A stretch of 11,426 nt of DNA from Pseudomonadota bacterium. GTDB lineage: Bacteria; Desulfobacterota; Desulfobacteria; Desulfobacterales; Desulfobacteraceae. Shown here one piece after another: positions 1 to 6,215 of this stretch. The translations under genes and the position numbers were made by a program. Numbering within the stretch: position 1 is the first letter of the stretch; each line of letters opens with the position of its first letter. The stretch covers positions 1 to 11,426 of the forward strand of contig JAHIVS010000743.1 of NCBI GenBank assembly GCA_018816605.1, given 5' to 3'. The notes beneath the pieces are model-generated. The model was not told where the DNA came from and searched no databases. It worked only from the letters and a program-made list of their open reading frames with translations.

Positions 1-358
1 AAAGAGGGCAAAAAAGAAATCTCAGAACTGACGATGATTGACGTTGCCGCCCATAAACACAGGCGCATTCCTCCTCCATTGTGGAGAGACTGCATCAAAA
101 AAATCTGGGAAGTGGACCCCTTGATCTGCCCCCATTGTTTGGCGGAGATAAAGAGGATCAGCTTTATCGTGGAGCGGAAAGTGATCCGGAAGATACTCTG
201 CTACCTGAAGCTGTGGCCGGGCCGGGATATCCGCGGTTCGCCACAGTGGCAGGGGAAATAAGGGGTCAGCACCTGCCCTCCCAATCCAGGAAAGGCACCA
301 TGAGTGGGTTGACGACGGCTGGCCGAGTTATGAGGAGGCCGTTTTTGATGGCGACTGA
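1..358 (+). pseudogene. IS91-type transposase, C-terminal fragment (copy A)
   Basis: This is the C-terminal end of a rolling-circle (Y2/HUH) transposase of the IS91 family; the rest lies outside the window or is lost. It reads from base 1 in frame as KEGKKEISELTMIDVAAHKH and continues through a zinc-binding CPHC motif in the context DPLICPHCLAE, as in the family's C-terminal domain. An extra A in the run at 256-258 shifts the frame and creates an early stop at 259-261. With that base removed, the frame continues to TGA at 356-358, ending in DDGWPSYEEAVFDGD. The region is nearly identical to 7797-8152, so the two are copies of one element. Copy A keeps the reading frame at the proline run where copy C has lost a base, so the copies decayed independently. 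The family call is firm; activity is excluded by the frameshift. Confidence 0.8.
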
Positions 359-480
359 GTGGAACTTTGAGGTCGATGGGGATTTTTGTGCCCTGTTGCG
401 CTGTGTTGCCGTGACCTGGTGGGGGCGGAGTAACTGTGTGATTTTAGAGGCTTCGCAGGAGCGGACTTTTGAAGTTGCTG
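359..480 (+). repeat. IS91-type element, spacer between transposase and tail unit (copy A)
   Basis: This non-coding stretch follows the transposase stop and matches 8153-8287 base for base over most of its length. Copy C carries an extra roughly 11-base duplication of a TGTGCTCTGT-like word that copy A lacks. The strand is rich in G and T. I see no convincing gene here; the open frame across it is not preserved between the copies. It belongs to the mobile element and is absent from the solo copy at 1573. Confidence 0.65.
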
Positions 481-748
481 TAATGGTGGTAGTATTGTAG
501 GCTGTTTTTATTGATTTTGACAGGAATTGGAGAGAGTTACTGTTGTGAAGGGTTCTTCTGTCGGTCTTGTTACCGGAGGTTTAAGGTTCAAGGTTCAAGG
601 TTCCTTTTCAGGTCATTCCGAGCTGTGTTTTGTGGGAAGCAGGGTGGGTCAGTTGTTGTTGGCTGTCGCTACTTTCCTATTGGAAAGCGATTTCTTATCA
701 CCTATCACCTTATCACCTTATCACCTATCACCTTATCACCTTATCACC
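481..748 (+). repeat. IS91-type 3' tail unit, copy A, with expanded terminal array
   Basis: This begins TAATGGTGGTAGTATTGTAG and matches 1573-1789 and 8288-8511. It contains a short GGTTCAA-type tandem at about 583-601. A stem-loop follows (CTTTCC 672-677, loop TATT, GGAAAG 682-687), flanked by TCG 666-668 and CGA 688-690, which can extend the stem past a CTA bulge. The unit ends in TTATCACC words, as the other copies do. Here the words are expanded to seven units. A hairpin just inside the 3' terminus is typical of HUH rolling-circle elements. I infer that this is the replication-end terminus of the IS91-type element. Confidence 0.65.
695..748 (+). repeat. Tandem array of TTATCACC/TATCACC words
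   Basis: Seven consecutive units have lengths 8-7-8-8-7-8-8. The pattern is a 23-base higher-order unit (TTATCACC, TATCACC, TTATCACC) at 695-717, repeated perfectly at 718-740, plus one further TTATCACC at 741-748. The other two tail copies have only one or two units at this position, so the array expanded in copy A. It ends five bases from the stop codon of the convergent gene at 753-1319. Confidence 0.9.
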
Positions 749-752
749 TTTT

Positions 753-1319
753 TCAGAATTCTAAGAACGGAATCATTTTAGGCTTTTTGTTCTTATCAAT
801 TGGGAAAAATCGAAATGATGTTTCGTTGATTTCTTCCAAATGCTCACTCTTTAGGTCCATTGAGAGTGGATGGTAATAAAATGCCAACTTCATCTTTCTT
901 TTAATCTCATCAGTCTTCAGTTTGATAGTAATATCCTTATATTTCCATTTAATGGTAGTCAAATGGTCTTTGTCGGATATTTTTGTGCCTGGAAGACCAT
1001 ATTTTAATTTCATATGCTGGTTGATATCGTCGTATGTTTCGAGGGTGTCAATGCCGATATACACCGCAAAAAGATTCCCTTTGTAAAACCCAAAGATGAC
1101 ATCATTTATAGGAAAGTCGTCAAGAGTGTATGATTCTCCAGGGTTGCTATAGTAGGTCACATCTTTTTTAGTGTATAACTCGGTTAAGTCCTCGTATCGA
1201 GATATACTTTCCCCCCATTTGTATTTCATGAAACCGTGCTCGAGTTCAGAGGCTATTGAAATAGTAGCGAAAAACAGAACAAAAAAAACGATAAATATTG
1301 TTACATGATACTTTTTCAT
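753..1319 (-). CDS. Small exported protein of unknown function
   Basis: It encodes 188 residues. The start is the ATG at 1319-1317 (MKKYHVTIFIV), chosen because GAGGGAGAAG lies just upstream; an open frame nine codons longer has no better signal. The N-terminus is a classic signal peptide: two lysines, a hydrophobic stretch, then a likely cleavage near ATISIASELEHG. The mature part is mixed alpha/beta-looking, with many Lys, Asp, Tyr and Phe residues, no cysteine and no motif I recognise, so it is probably periplasmic. Base composition is much more AT-rich than the neighbouring genes. It is bracketed by two directly repeated mobile-element tails (481-748 and 1573-1789), which suggests it was carried in by transposition. 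The stop codon sits five bases from the end of the array in copy A, so the C-terminus may be altered by the insertion. Function is unknown. Confidence 0.7.
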   Translation of the reverse strand: MKKYHVTIFIVFFVLFFATISIASELEHGFMKYKWGESISRYEDLTELYTKKDVTYYSNPGESYTLDDFPINDVIFGFYKGNLFAVYIGIDTLETYDDINQHMKLKYGLPGTKISDKDHLTTIKWKYKDITIKLKTDEIKRKMKLAFYYHPLSMDLKSEHLEEINETSFRFFPIDKNKKPKMIPFLEF

Positions 1320-1572
1320 TATTCTTCTCCCTCTTGACATTAACAATTTGTGTGTGAATAGTCTTTTTAGACGTTACTGAATTTGTTCTGCAAATAAAGG
1401 AAAGTGGCTTTGTACGATATTCAATCGGATGATTTTGGATAAGATCCTTACTGCAATGGTTCATCGTGATTGCATCGTTACAGCTATGACCTTTGAAATG
1501 ATGATACCATACTTAATACTCAAAACCATCAGCAAAACTTCTGTTGCTCCAGCCTCTTTGGGGCAGAATATT
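1320..1572. other. AT-rich region without a confident gene
   Basis: This holds the upstream region of the reverse-strand exported protein, including its ribosome binding site at about 1325-1335. Open frames here are short and look random. The sequence is AT-rich like the gene it precedes and ends abruptly where the solo tail unit begins at 1573. No RNA gene or clear sigma-70 promoter was recognised. Confidence 0.5.
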
Positions 1573-1789
1573 TAATGGTGGTAGTATTGTAGGCTGTTTT
1601 TATTGATTTTGGCTGGAGGTGGAGAGAGTTACTGTGGTGAAGGGTTCTTCTGTCGATCTTGTTACCGGAGGTTCAAGGTTCAAGGTTCCTTTTCAGGTCA
1701 TTCCGAGCTGTGTTTTGTGGGAAGCAGGGTGGGTCAGTTGTTGTTGGCTGTCGCTACTTTCCTATTGGAAAGCGAATTCTTATCACCTA
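1573..1789 (+). repeat. Solo IS91-type 3' tail unit (copy B)
   Basis: This is a free-standing copy of the tail, closely matching 481-702 and 8288-8503 but with no transposase sequence upstream. It has the same GGTTCAA repeats at about 1671-1690. It also has the same stem-loop (TCG, CTA bulge, CTTTCC, loop TATT, GGAAAG, CGA at 1751-1774) and the TTATCACC terminus at 1780-1787. It starts at exactly the same TAATGG word that follows the diverging spacer in the other copies, so this roughly 215-base unit behaves as a discrete piece of DNA. It could be the product of one-ended transposition, a recombination remnant, or a MITE-like derivative. Confidence 0.7.
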
Positions 1790-1814
1790 ATGAAGGGTTG
1801 CGAAAAATCCGTTT

Positions 1815-2030
1815 ATGGCGTTGGTGTCGTTGAAGTCAATCGTGGTGCTGTTGTTGCTACTGTCGCTTTCAGGTTTGACCGCTTGCGATCAGGCCGATCA
1901 GTCCATAGAGAAAGCAAAGGAAACGGCTGGCAGTGTCATTGGCAGCACGGACAAATCCGGCGACGAAGGTAAAAGTGAAGATGAAGAATCTGCCGAGGGC
2001 AAAGATGATGAAAAGAGTGAAAAAGAATAA
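1815..2030 (+). CDS. Small acidic lipoprotein
   Basis: The longest form has 71 residues. The N-terminus holds a hydrophobic run followed by a lipobox, LSGLTAC, so the mature protein would start at Cys25 and be lipid-anchored in the envelope. After the cysteine comes DQADQSIEKAKETAGSVIG and then a low-complexity tail of Lys, Glu, Asp, Ser and Gly (for example EDEESAEGKDDEKSEKE) with no hydrophobic core. The tail is probably disordered and strongly charged. The start is uncertain: ATG at 1815 gives MALVSLKSIVV, whereas TTG at 1830 would give a more typical MKSIVVLL signal peptide. The solo tail unit ends 26 bases upstream, so its insertion may have replaced the native promoter or start region. 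Function is unknown. Confidence 0.65.
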   Translation: MALVSLKSIVVLLLLLSLSGLTACDQADQSIEKAKETAGSVIGSTDKSGDEGKSEDEESAEGKDDEKSEKE

Positions 2031-2137
2031 CAGGTTGAGGCCTTGTCTAGGCATCTCCTGCCGGTTTCCATGCCGACTCCTCTTCCGGTCTGGCGGCCGG
2101 TCAGGGATGTTTCCCTTTTGAAAGACCACTTTCGACT

Positions 2138-2407
2138 ATGGACTTATTACCAACATATCAGAAGAAAGCCATCAGCGTAATGCGCATTTTCAGGTGGGAT
2201 CTGCAGCTCCATTTTTTCTGGGGTTTTGTCCTTACCTTGCTTGGTGTCTATTGGCTGCCATTGTATGGCGCAGGGGTTGTGGTCACCCTGATCAAGGAGG
2301 GGCTTGATCTCTGGAGTAAGGGTCTCTGGTCCTGGGATGATGTCTGGTGCGGACTCGTCGGTTCAGGAGCGGCGTTTGGTTTTCTTTATTCGCAAAACTT
2401 TACATAA
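2138..2407 (+). CDS. Small multi-pass membrane protein
   Basis: It has 89 residues from the ATG at 2138, or 75 from the alternative ATG at 2180 (MRIFRWDLQLHFF). Neither has a strong ribosome binding site, so the start is open. Two or three hydrophobic stretches (FFWGFVLTLLGVYWLPLYGAG, then GLVGSGAAFGFLY) flank a central polar KEGLDLWSKGLWSWDDVW. The order HF-x-G, hydrophobic, K-E-x-x-D, then W-D-D-V and G resembles a widespread class of small bacterial and phage-like inner-membrane proteins with HxxAG, KExxD and DxxAT-like signatures. I know of no established function for that class. It lies on the same strand between the lipoprotein and the antiporter, with gaps of about 107 and 110 bases. 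Confidence 0.6.
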   Translation: MDLLPTYQKKAISVMRIFRWDLQLHFFWGFVLTLLGVYWLPLYGAGVVVTLIKEGLDLWSKGLWSWDDVWCGLVGSGAAFGFLYSQNFT

Positions 2408-2517
2408 GTGAGGTGAGGAAAGGATTGGAAAAAATAAAATCGTGTTTCTATGGTGCGTTATGGGTTGCCGACCAGGTTGCGCAGTTCTGCTAAAATTGAG
2501 AAAAAGGTGAAAAGGGA

Positions 2518-3486
2518 ATGGTGCTGGCGTCTGTTGCTGTTATTTGCGGCTTATTAGTTATGGTCTGGAGTGCCGACCTTTTTGTCGAAGGATCGGCTGT
2601 TACGGCCCGGTATTTTGGTATGCCGCCTTTGCTGATCGGTATGGTGATTGTCGGTTTTGGCACATCGGCTCCGGAAATGGTGGTTTCGACATTAGCTGCC
2701 ACGCAGGGCAACCTGGGCCTTGCACTCGGCAACGCCTACGGCTCAAATATCACCAATATCGGTTTAATACTGGGGCTAACAGCATTGATCAGTCCCATGG
2801 CCGTCCACTCCCAGGTGTTACGCAAGGAGCTGCCGATCCTGATCGCCGTTACAGGGCTGGCTGCTTTCCAGATCAGTGATGGCGAACTGACGCAGCTTGA
2901 TGCCTGGATTCTACTGGGTGTATTTGGAACTCTCGTGTCCTGGACCATTATCCAGGGCCTTCGGCAACGAGTTGATGCTTTTGGCGCTGAAATAGTAGAG
3001 GAACTTGAGACGCATGCCATGCCTCTTGGGAAGGCGTTATTGCGGCTGGTGCTTGGACTGGCGTTATTGATCGTCAGCTCCCGTCTCCTGGTCTGGGGTG
3101 CTGTGGATATTGCCCGCTTTTTTGGTCTCAGCGACCTGATCATCGGCCTGACGATTGTGGCGGTGGGTACCTCGCTCCCGGAACTGGCCTCATCGCTTAT
3201 GGCAATCCGTAAAGGCGAACATGACATTGCTCTTGGCAATATCATCGGATCCAACCTTTTCAACACCTTGGCCGTGGTCGGTGTCGCCGGAGCTATTCAT
3301 CCCATGACAGTAGCTCTGGAAGTTTTCTCAAGAGATATATTGGTCATGAGTGTTTTGACAATTTTTCTCTTCATCTTTTGCTACGGCTTTCGTGGGCCAG
3401 GGCGAATAAATCGTTTCGAAGCTCTTTTGTTGCTGGCAAGTTATATCGGCTATATTATTTTTCTGGGTATGAGTATTTTGGCATAG
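2518..3486 (+). CDS. CaCA-family sodium/calcium antiporter (YrbG-like)
   Basis: This is an inner-membrane cation antiporter of 322 residues, the usual length for bacterial CaCA proteins. Members exchange Ca2+ for Na+ or H+. Both inverted alpha repeats are present. Alpha-1 has GFGTSAPEMVVS at about 46-57 and GNAYGSNITNIG at about 71-82. Alpha-2 has AVGTSLPELASS at about 215-226 and GNIIGSNLFNT at about 240-250. The glutamates in the two PE-x motifs and the GSN motifs are the known ion-coordinating positions, and all are intact. About ten hydrophobic segments surround a short cytoplasmic stretch near 148-170 rich in charged residues. The ATG at 2518 follows the purine-rich AAAAGGTGAAAAGGGA. A TGCTAAAAT word at 2488-2496 could be an extended -10 element. 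The exact ion pair cannot be read from sequence. Confidence 0.92.
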   Translation: MVLASVAVICGLLVMVWSADLFVEGSAVTARYFGMPPLLIGMVIVGFGTSAPEMVVSTLAATQGNLGLALGNAYGSNITNIGLILGLTALISPMAVHSQVLRKELPILIAVTGLAAFQISDGELTQLDAWILLGVFGTLVSWTIIQGLRQRVDAFGAEIVEELETHAMPLGKALLRLVLGLALLIVSSRLLVWGAVDIARFFGLSDLIIGLTIVAVGTSLPELASSLMAIRKGEHDIALGNIIGSNLFNTLAVVGVAGAIHPMTVALEVFSRDILVMSVLTIFLFIFCYGFRGPGRINRFEALLLLASYIGYIIFLGMSILA

Positions 3487-3796
3487 AGGCGTAAAAGATC
3501 TCCCCAGGTTGAGGGCATTACCATGGATGCCAAATGAGTTTTGTTCATCTGTGGCGAACCGGATCTTCTTTATATATTTGACAAACTATCCACAAATCTC
3601 AAGAGCGTGCAGCGTTAATTTTTCCGGCAATTTGATGAAGGATGGTAGGAGTACGAGGAACTATTGGTGACGGTTCATTGATTTTCTGTAGTAAAGGTGG
3701 TTGAATTTGGTTACCAAATCGTCATTGTTTTACTCTCTGACGACACTGAGGGAGCCTGGAGGTCACTCATCATAATTTTTTGGAAGGAAGACTAAG
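3487..3796. other. Intergenic region upstream of the xpaC/telA operon
   Basis: There are 310 bases with no credible gene. The stretch contains a TTGACA word at 3578-3583, but no good -10 at the normal distance. It also contains an odd-length palindrome at 3705-3719 and a purine-rich GGAAGGAAG at 3782-3790 that serves as the ribosome binding site of the microprotein. The promoter of the operon is expected here, but I could not place it with confidence. Confidence 0.45.
3705..3719. promoter_or_regulatory. Palindrome, possible operator
   Basis: A perfect inverted repeat: ATTTGGT, a single central T, then ACCAAAT. It lies 78 bases before the microprotein start, in the only non-coding DNA upstream of the xpaC/telA operon. 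The symmetry suits a dimeric regulator, but one 7-base match can arise by chance, and no regulator gene is adjacent. Confidence 0.25.
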
Positions 3797-3886
3797 ATGC
3801 CAAAGGCTTTACGTAAAATTCTCGGGCTGATCTTGCTGTTTGCCACCGTCGGTGTGGCGGCCTGGCAGGCTTTGTGGGCTGTATAA
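3797..3886 (+). CDS. 29-residue membrane microprotein
   Basis: This small frame starts at ATG 3797 and stops at TAA 3884-3886. A strong purine-rich GGAAGGAAG lies 6 bases upstream. The product begins MPKALRKILG, with a positively charged N-terminus. It then forms one hydrophobic helix (LILLFATVGVAA) and ends WQALWAV, which fits a single-pass inner-membrane peptide. Its stop is two bases before the ATG of the xpaC-like gene, a spacing typical of translational coupling, and that gene has no good ribosome binding site of its own. I do not recognise a named family. The strong ribosome site, hydrophobic design and tight junction argue that it is translated. Confidence 0.6.
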   Translation: MPKALRKILGLILLFATVGVAAWQALWAV

Positions 3887-3888
3887 CC

Positions 3889-4866
3889 ATGGTAAAGCGA
3901 CCTCGTCAGGAGTGGCCCCGGCTGCTTGAGTCAGTTGTCAGGGAGGGTGCGAGCCTTGCTGCCCGCTGGTTGCCCAGGGGAGCGGCCGAGCTGGAAAAAC
4001 AGGCCCGTCAGACGGCAAAGGAGGTTCAGGATTTCCGTCAGCGGAGGCAGCAGGCGGCAGCCCTCACGCCGCGCAAGGCCCGGCTGCTGTGGTTGCTGCC
4101 CCTGCCGCTGATCCCCGCCATGGTGATTGCTCTGGCCAGTGGCCAGTTCACGGCCTTTGTGGTCAATGCCGGCAGCTATGGCCTGTTTCTGGCCGGTGCC
4201 ATGCTGGCTCATCACGGCTTTCAACAGGAGGTTAATCAGCGGCAGCAGCGATTCCAGACCGTTTTCCGCTGGCCGTTCAAGACACTCGGCGGGCTGACTG
4301 TCGCCCTGGCTACGGCCTTGACCGCCGGGGCAGGTGCCGGCCATAGCCTGCCCATTGCCTTGGCTTTTGGAGGCGGGGCGTTTGCTGCTTTTATCCTGCT
4401 CTACGGTCTTGATCCGCGCCGGCAACCGGTGGTCGTGGCGGAGAACAGGGACGGCAGCGTCGCGCGGGTCACCGAGGCGCTGCAGCAGGCAGAGCAGAAG
4501 ATCATCAGCATCGAGCAGGCCGGTAGCCGTATCAAGCAGCCGGAGATGAACCAGCGCCTGAGCCGTATCATTGCCCTAGCCCGAGACATTCTGGCGGAGA
4601 TTGCCCGTGACCCCAGGGATCTGCGCCGGGCGCGCAAATTCCTCAATACCTATCTTGATGGCGCCCAGCGGGTGGTCACCGGCTATGCCGAGGCCCACAG
4701 CAATCACCGCAACCAGGCTCTGGAGGCTAACTTCCGTCGCGTGCTGGTGAGCATTGAAGAGGTGTTCGGCCAGCAGCTGCAGCGACTGCTGGAAAATGAC
4801 CTGCTCGACCTTGATGTGAATATGGAAGTGCTGGAGGCCCAGCTCAAGCGCGAAGGTCTGAATTGA
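3889..4866 (+). CDS. XpaC-like membrane protein (5-bromo-4-chloroindolyl phosphate hydrolysis family)
   Basis: From ATG 3889 (MVKRPRQEWPRLL) the protein has 325 residues; a GTG at 3874 would add five residues and overlap the microprotein. The N-terminal 75 residues are charged and helical. They are followed by two hydrophobic regions of paired membrane segments (LLWLLPLPLIPAMVIALA to about 110, then LGGLTVALATALTAG to about 170). A cytoplasmic helical domain follows, with QRLSRIIALARDILAEIARD and RDLRRARKFLNTYLDGAQRV. The latter matches the conserved part of the XpaC family. The family was named from a Bacillus hydrolysis phenotype, and its true biochemical role is not established. The gene sits directly before a telA homologue, the usual partner of this family, 27 bases apart, so they form one operon. 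The GC content is markedly higher than that of the flanking regions. Confidence 0.8.
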   Translation: MVKRPRQEWPRLLESVVREGASLAARWLPRGAAELEKQARQTAKEVQDFRQRRQQAAALTPRKARLLWLLPLPLIPAMVIALASGQFTAFVVNAGSYGLFLAGAMLAHHGFQQEVNQRQQRFQTVFRWPFKTLGGLTVALATALTAGAGAGHSLPIALAFGGGAFAAFILLYGLDPRRQPVVVAENRDGSVARVTEALQQAEQKIISIEQAGSRIKQPEMNQRLSRIIALARDILAEIARDPRDLRRARKFLNTYLDGAQRVVTGYAEAHSNHRNQALEANFRRVLVSIEEVFGQQLQRLLENDLLDLDVNMEVLEAQLKREGLN

Positions 4867-4893
4867 TGCAACCTTAGGAGAGGAAACAGAACC

Positions 4894-6024
4894 ATGATTA
4901 ACGAGACAGAACTCAAGACCATTGAAACCGAGCTGCTGCAGGGCAAGTCACTGGTGCGTTACCAGCAGGCCGACCTGCCGGAGCGAGCGGCGATGGATGC
5001 ACTGATCCAGGAGATTGATCTCAATGACAGCCACTCCCTGCTCTATTTCGGCGCCCCCGCCCAGCAGCAGCTGGCCAGCATCTCCGACGACATGCTGGAG
5101 GGTGTGCGCAACAAGGACACGGGGCCTGCAGGAGAAGCACTCAACCGCATGTTGGGCACTGTGAGGGGCTTTGATCTGGGGAGTCTGGACCCCAACCGCA
5201 AACCCGGTATCTTCGCCCGTCTGCTCGGTAAAACCAGGCCAGTGACAAAGTTCCTCCAGCGCTATGAAGAAGTACGCGACCAGATTGACGCCATCGGTGA
5301 TGATCTCGAGCGGCACAAGACGCAACTGCTCACGGATATCGTCTCGCTCGACCGCCTCTACGTTGCCAATCTGGAGTACTTTCAACACCTTGAACGCTAC
5401 ATTGTGGCCGGAGAGGAGAAGCTGAGGCAGCTCGATGAACAGGACATCCCGGCCCTGGAACGTGAGGCCGCGGAGAGCAAGGCAATGGTCGCGGCCCAGC
5501 AGCTGCGAGATCTGCGTGCCAATCGTGATGCCTTGGAGCGGCGCGTGCATGACCTCAAGCTGACCCGTCAGGTGGCCATGCAGAGTCTGCCCAGCATCCG
5601 GCTGGTACAGGAGAATGACAAGGGGCTGATCAACAAGATCGTCTCTACCACCGCCAATACCCTGCCCCTGTGGCGGCAGCAACTGGCTCAGGCGGTGACC
5701 ATCCACCGATCCCGTGAGGCGGTCGCTACTATCCGTTCGGCCAGTGATCTCACCAACGAATTGCTCAAGGCCAATGCTGAAAACCTCAAGCAGGGCAACG
5801 CCGAGGCACGGCGCGAGATCGAACGCGGCGTCTTTGATATTGATGCGGTCAGGCAGGCCAATGCCTCACTGATCGAGACCATTGAAGAGAGCCTGACTAT
5901 CGCCGATGAAGGACGGAGGAAACGTGCCGAGGCAGCGCTCCAGCTTGAGACCCTTGAAGCAGAATTGCGCAGAACCCTTGTCAGCGCCAGTGCCCGGGTG
6001 AATGCGAGACCGGGGCAACAGTGA
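4894..6024 (+). CDS. telA: TelA/KlaA-family toxic anion resistance protein
   Basis: It encodes 376 residues, a normal length for TelA family proteins. These are linked to tellurite and other stress resistance, although the molecular function is unresolved. The family's core is visible: FDLGSLDPNRKPGIFARLLG at about 93-112, a KFLQRYEEVRDQIDAIGDDLERHKTQLLTDI helix, then LDRLYVANLEYFQHLERYIVAGE. A LEREAAESKAMVAAQQLRDL coiled coil comes next, followed by the SLPSIRLVQENDKGLINKI segment and TLPLWRQQLAQAV. A second coiled coil closes the protein. It has no signal peptide or membrane segment, so it is cytosolic and probably peripheral to the membrane with its XpaC-like partner. The ATG at 4894 follows AGGAGAGGAAACAGAACC. 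The gene appears intact and is the last of the operon. An AT-rich hairpin begins eight bases after its stop. Confidence 0.9.
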   Translation: MINETELKTIETELLQGKSLVRYQQADLPERAAMDALIQEIDLNDSHSLLYFGAPAQQQLASISDDMLEGVRNKDTGPAGEALNRMLGTVRGFDLGSLDPNRKPGIFARLLGKTRPVTKFLQRYEEVRDQIDAIGDDLERHKTQLLTDIVSLDRLYVANLEYFQHLERYIVAGEEKLRQLDEQDIPALEREAAESKAMVAAQQLRDLRANRDALERRVHDLKLTRQVAMQSLPSIRLVQENDKGLINKIVSTTANTLPLWRQQLAQAVTIHRSREAVATIRSASDLTNELLKANAENLKQGNAEARREIERGVFDIDAVRQANASLIETIEESLTIADEGRRKRAEAALQLETLEAELRRTLVSASARVNARPGQQ

Positions 6025-6031
6025 GTTAATG

Positions 6032-6066
6032 GTATCTTTTAAAAAAAACTATTTTTTTTAAGATAC
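6032..6066 (+). terminator. AT-rich stem-loop after telA
   Basis: GTATCTT (6032-6038) pairs with AAGATAC (6060-6066), and A8 (6041-6048) pairs with T8 (6052-6059). The TT at 6039-6040 is bulged out and the loop is CTA. It lies eight bases after the telA stop, so it is the natural end of the operon transcript. It lacks a GC-rich stem, so it is not a textbook intrinsic terminator. It could act on both strands. Confidence 0.4.
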
Positions 6067-6092
6067 TCTTTCGTTCATATCCTCTTTTCAGA

Positions 6093-6206
6093 AAGCTTCT
6101 GACTGAATATACTGTAAAGAAGTGCTCAAAATGCGGTCAGCAATTACGATTTCCTGACCACATTGGTGGGATGCTTATGGCTTGTCCTTCATGTGGAAAG
6201 AAGTTT
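6093..6206 (+). pseudogene. Zinc-ribbon protein remnant
   Basis: The frame reads KLLTEYTVKKCSKCGQQL and continues with RFPDHIGGMLMACPSCGKKF. The two CxxC pairs (KCSKC and CPSC), separated by a RxP and GG spacer, form a small zinc ribbon of the type found in many short bacterial proteins. No ATG, GTG or strong ribosome site precedes it in frame; the first ATG, at 6171, falls inside the domain. Upstream the frame runs back only to a stop at 6027, through the AT-rich hairpin. Downstream it runs into the broken ABC transporter on the other strand within about 25 bases. I read it as a remnant left at a deletion or insertion junction rather than a functional gene. Confidence 0.45.
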
Positions 6207-6215
6207 CATTCGATT

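Noticed and set aside
81..500. Open frame of 139 codons across copy A of the IS91-type element
   Set aside because: It runs out of frame over the transposase end and non-coding spacer, and the frame is not preserved in copy C.
695..748. CRISPR-like array
   Set aside because: Units are 7-8 bases and contiguous, with no spacers; it is a simple tandem repeat.
511..876. Open frames inside the tail units (also at 1603-1972 and 8334-8628)
   Set aside because: They are read through repeated non-coding sequence, break in different places between copies, and show no protein-like composition.
1246..1464. 72-codon reverse frame overlapping the exported protein start
   Set aside because: It has no family resemblance or ribosome site, and overlaps the better-supported gene in another frame.
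3578..3606. Sigma-70 promoter built on TTGACA at 3578
   Set aside because: No acceptable -10 hexamer at 16-18 bases; the sequence there is AAGAGC.
3931..4425. Long reverse-strand open frame opposite the xpaC-like gene, and a similar one at 4948-5706 opposite telA
   Set aside because: They are shadows of GC-rich coding sequence; the forward frames match known families over their full length.
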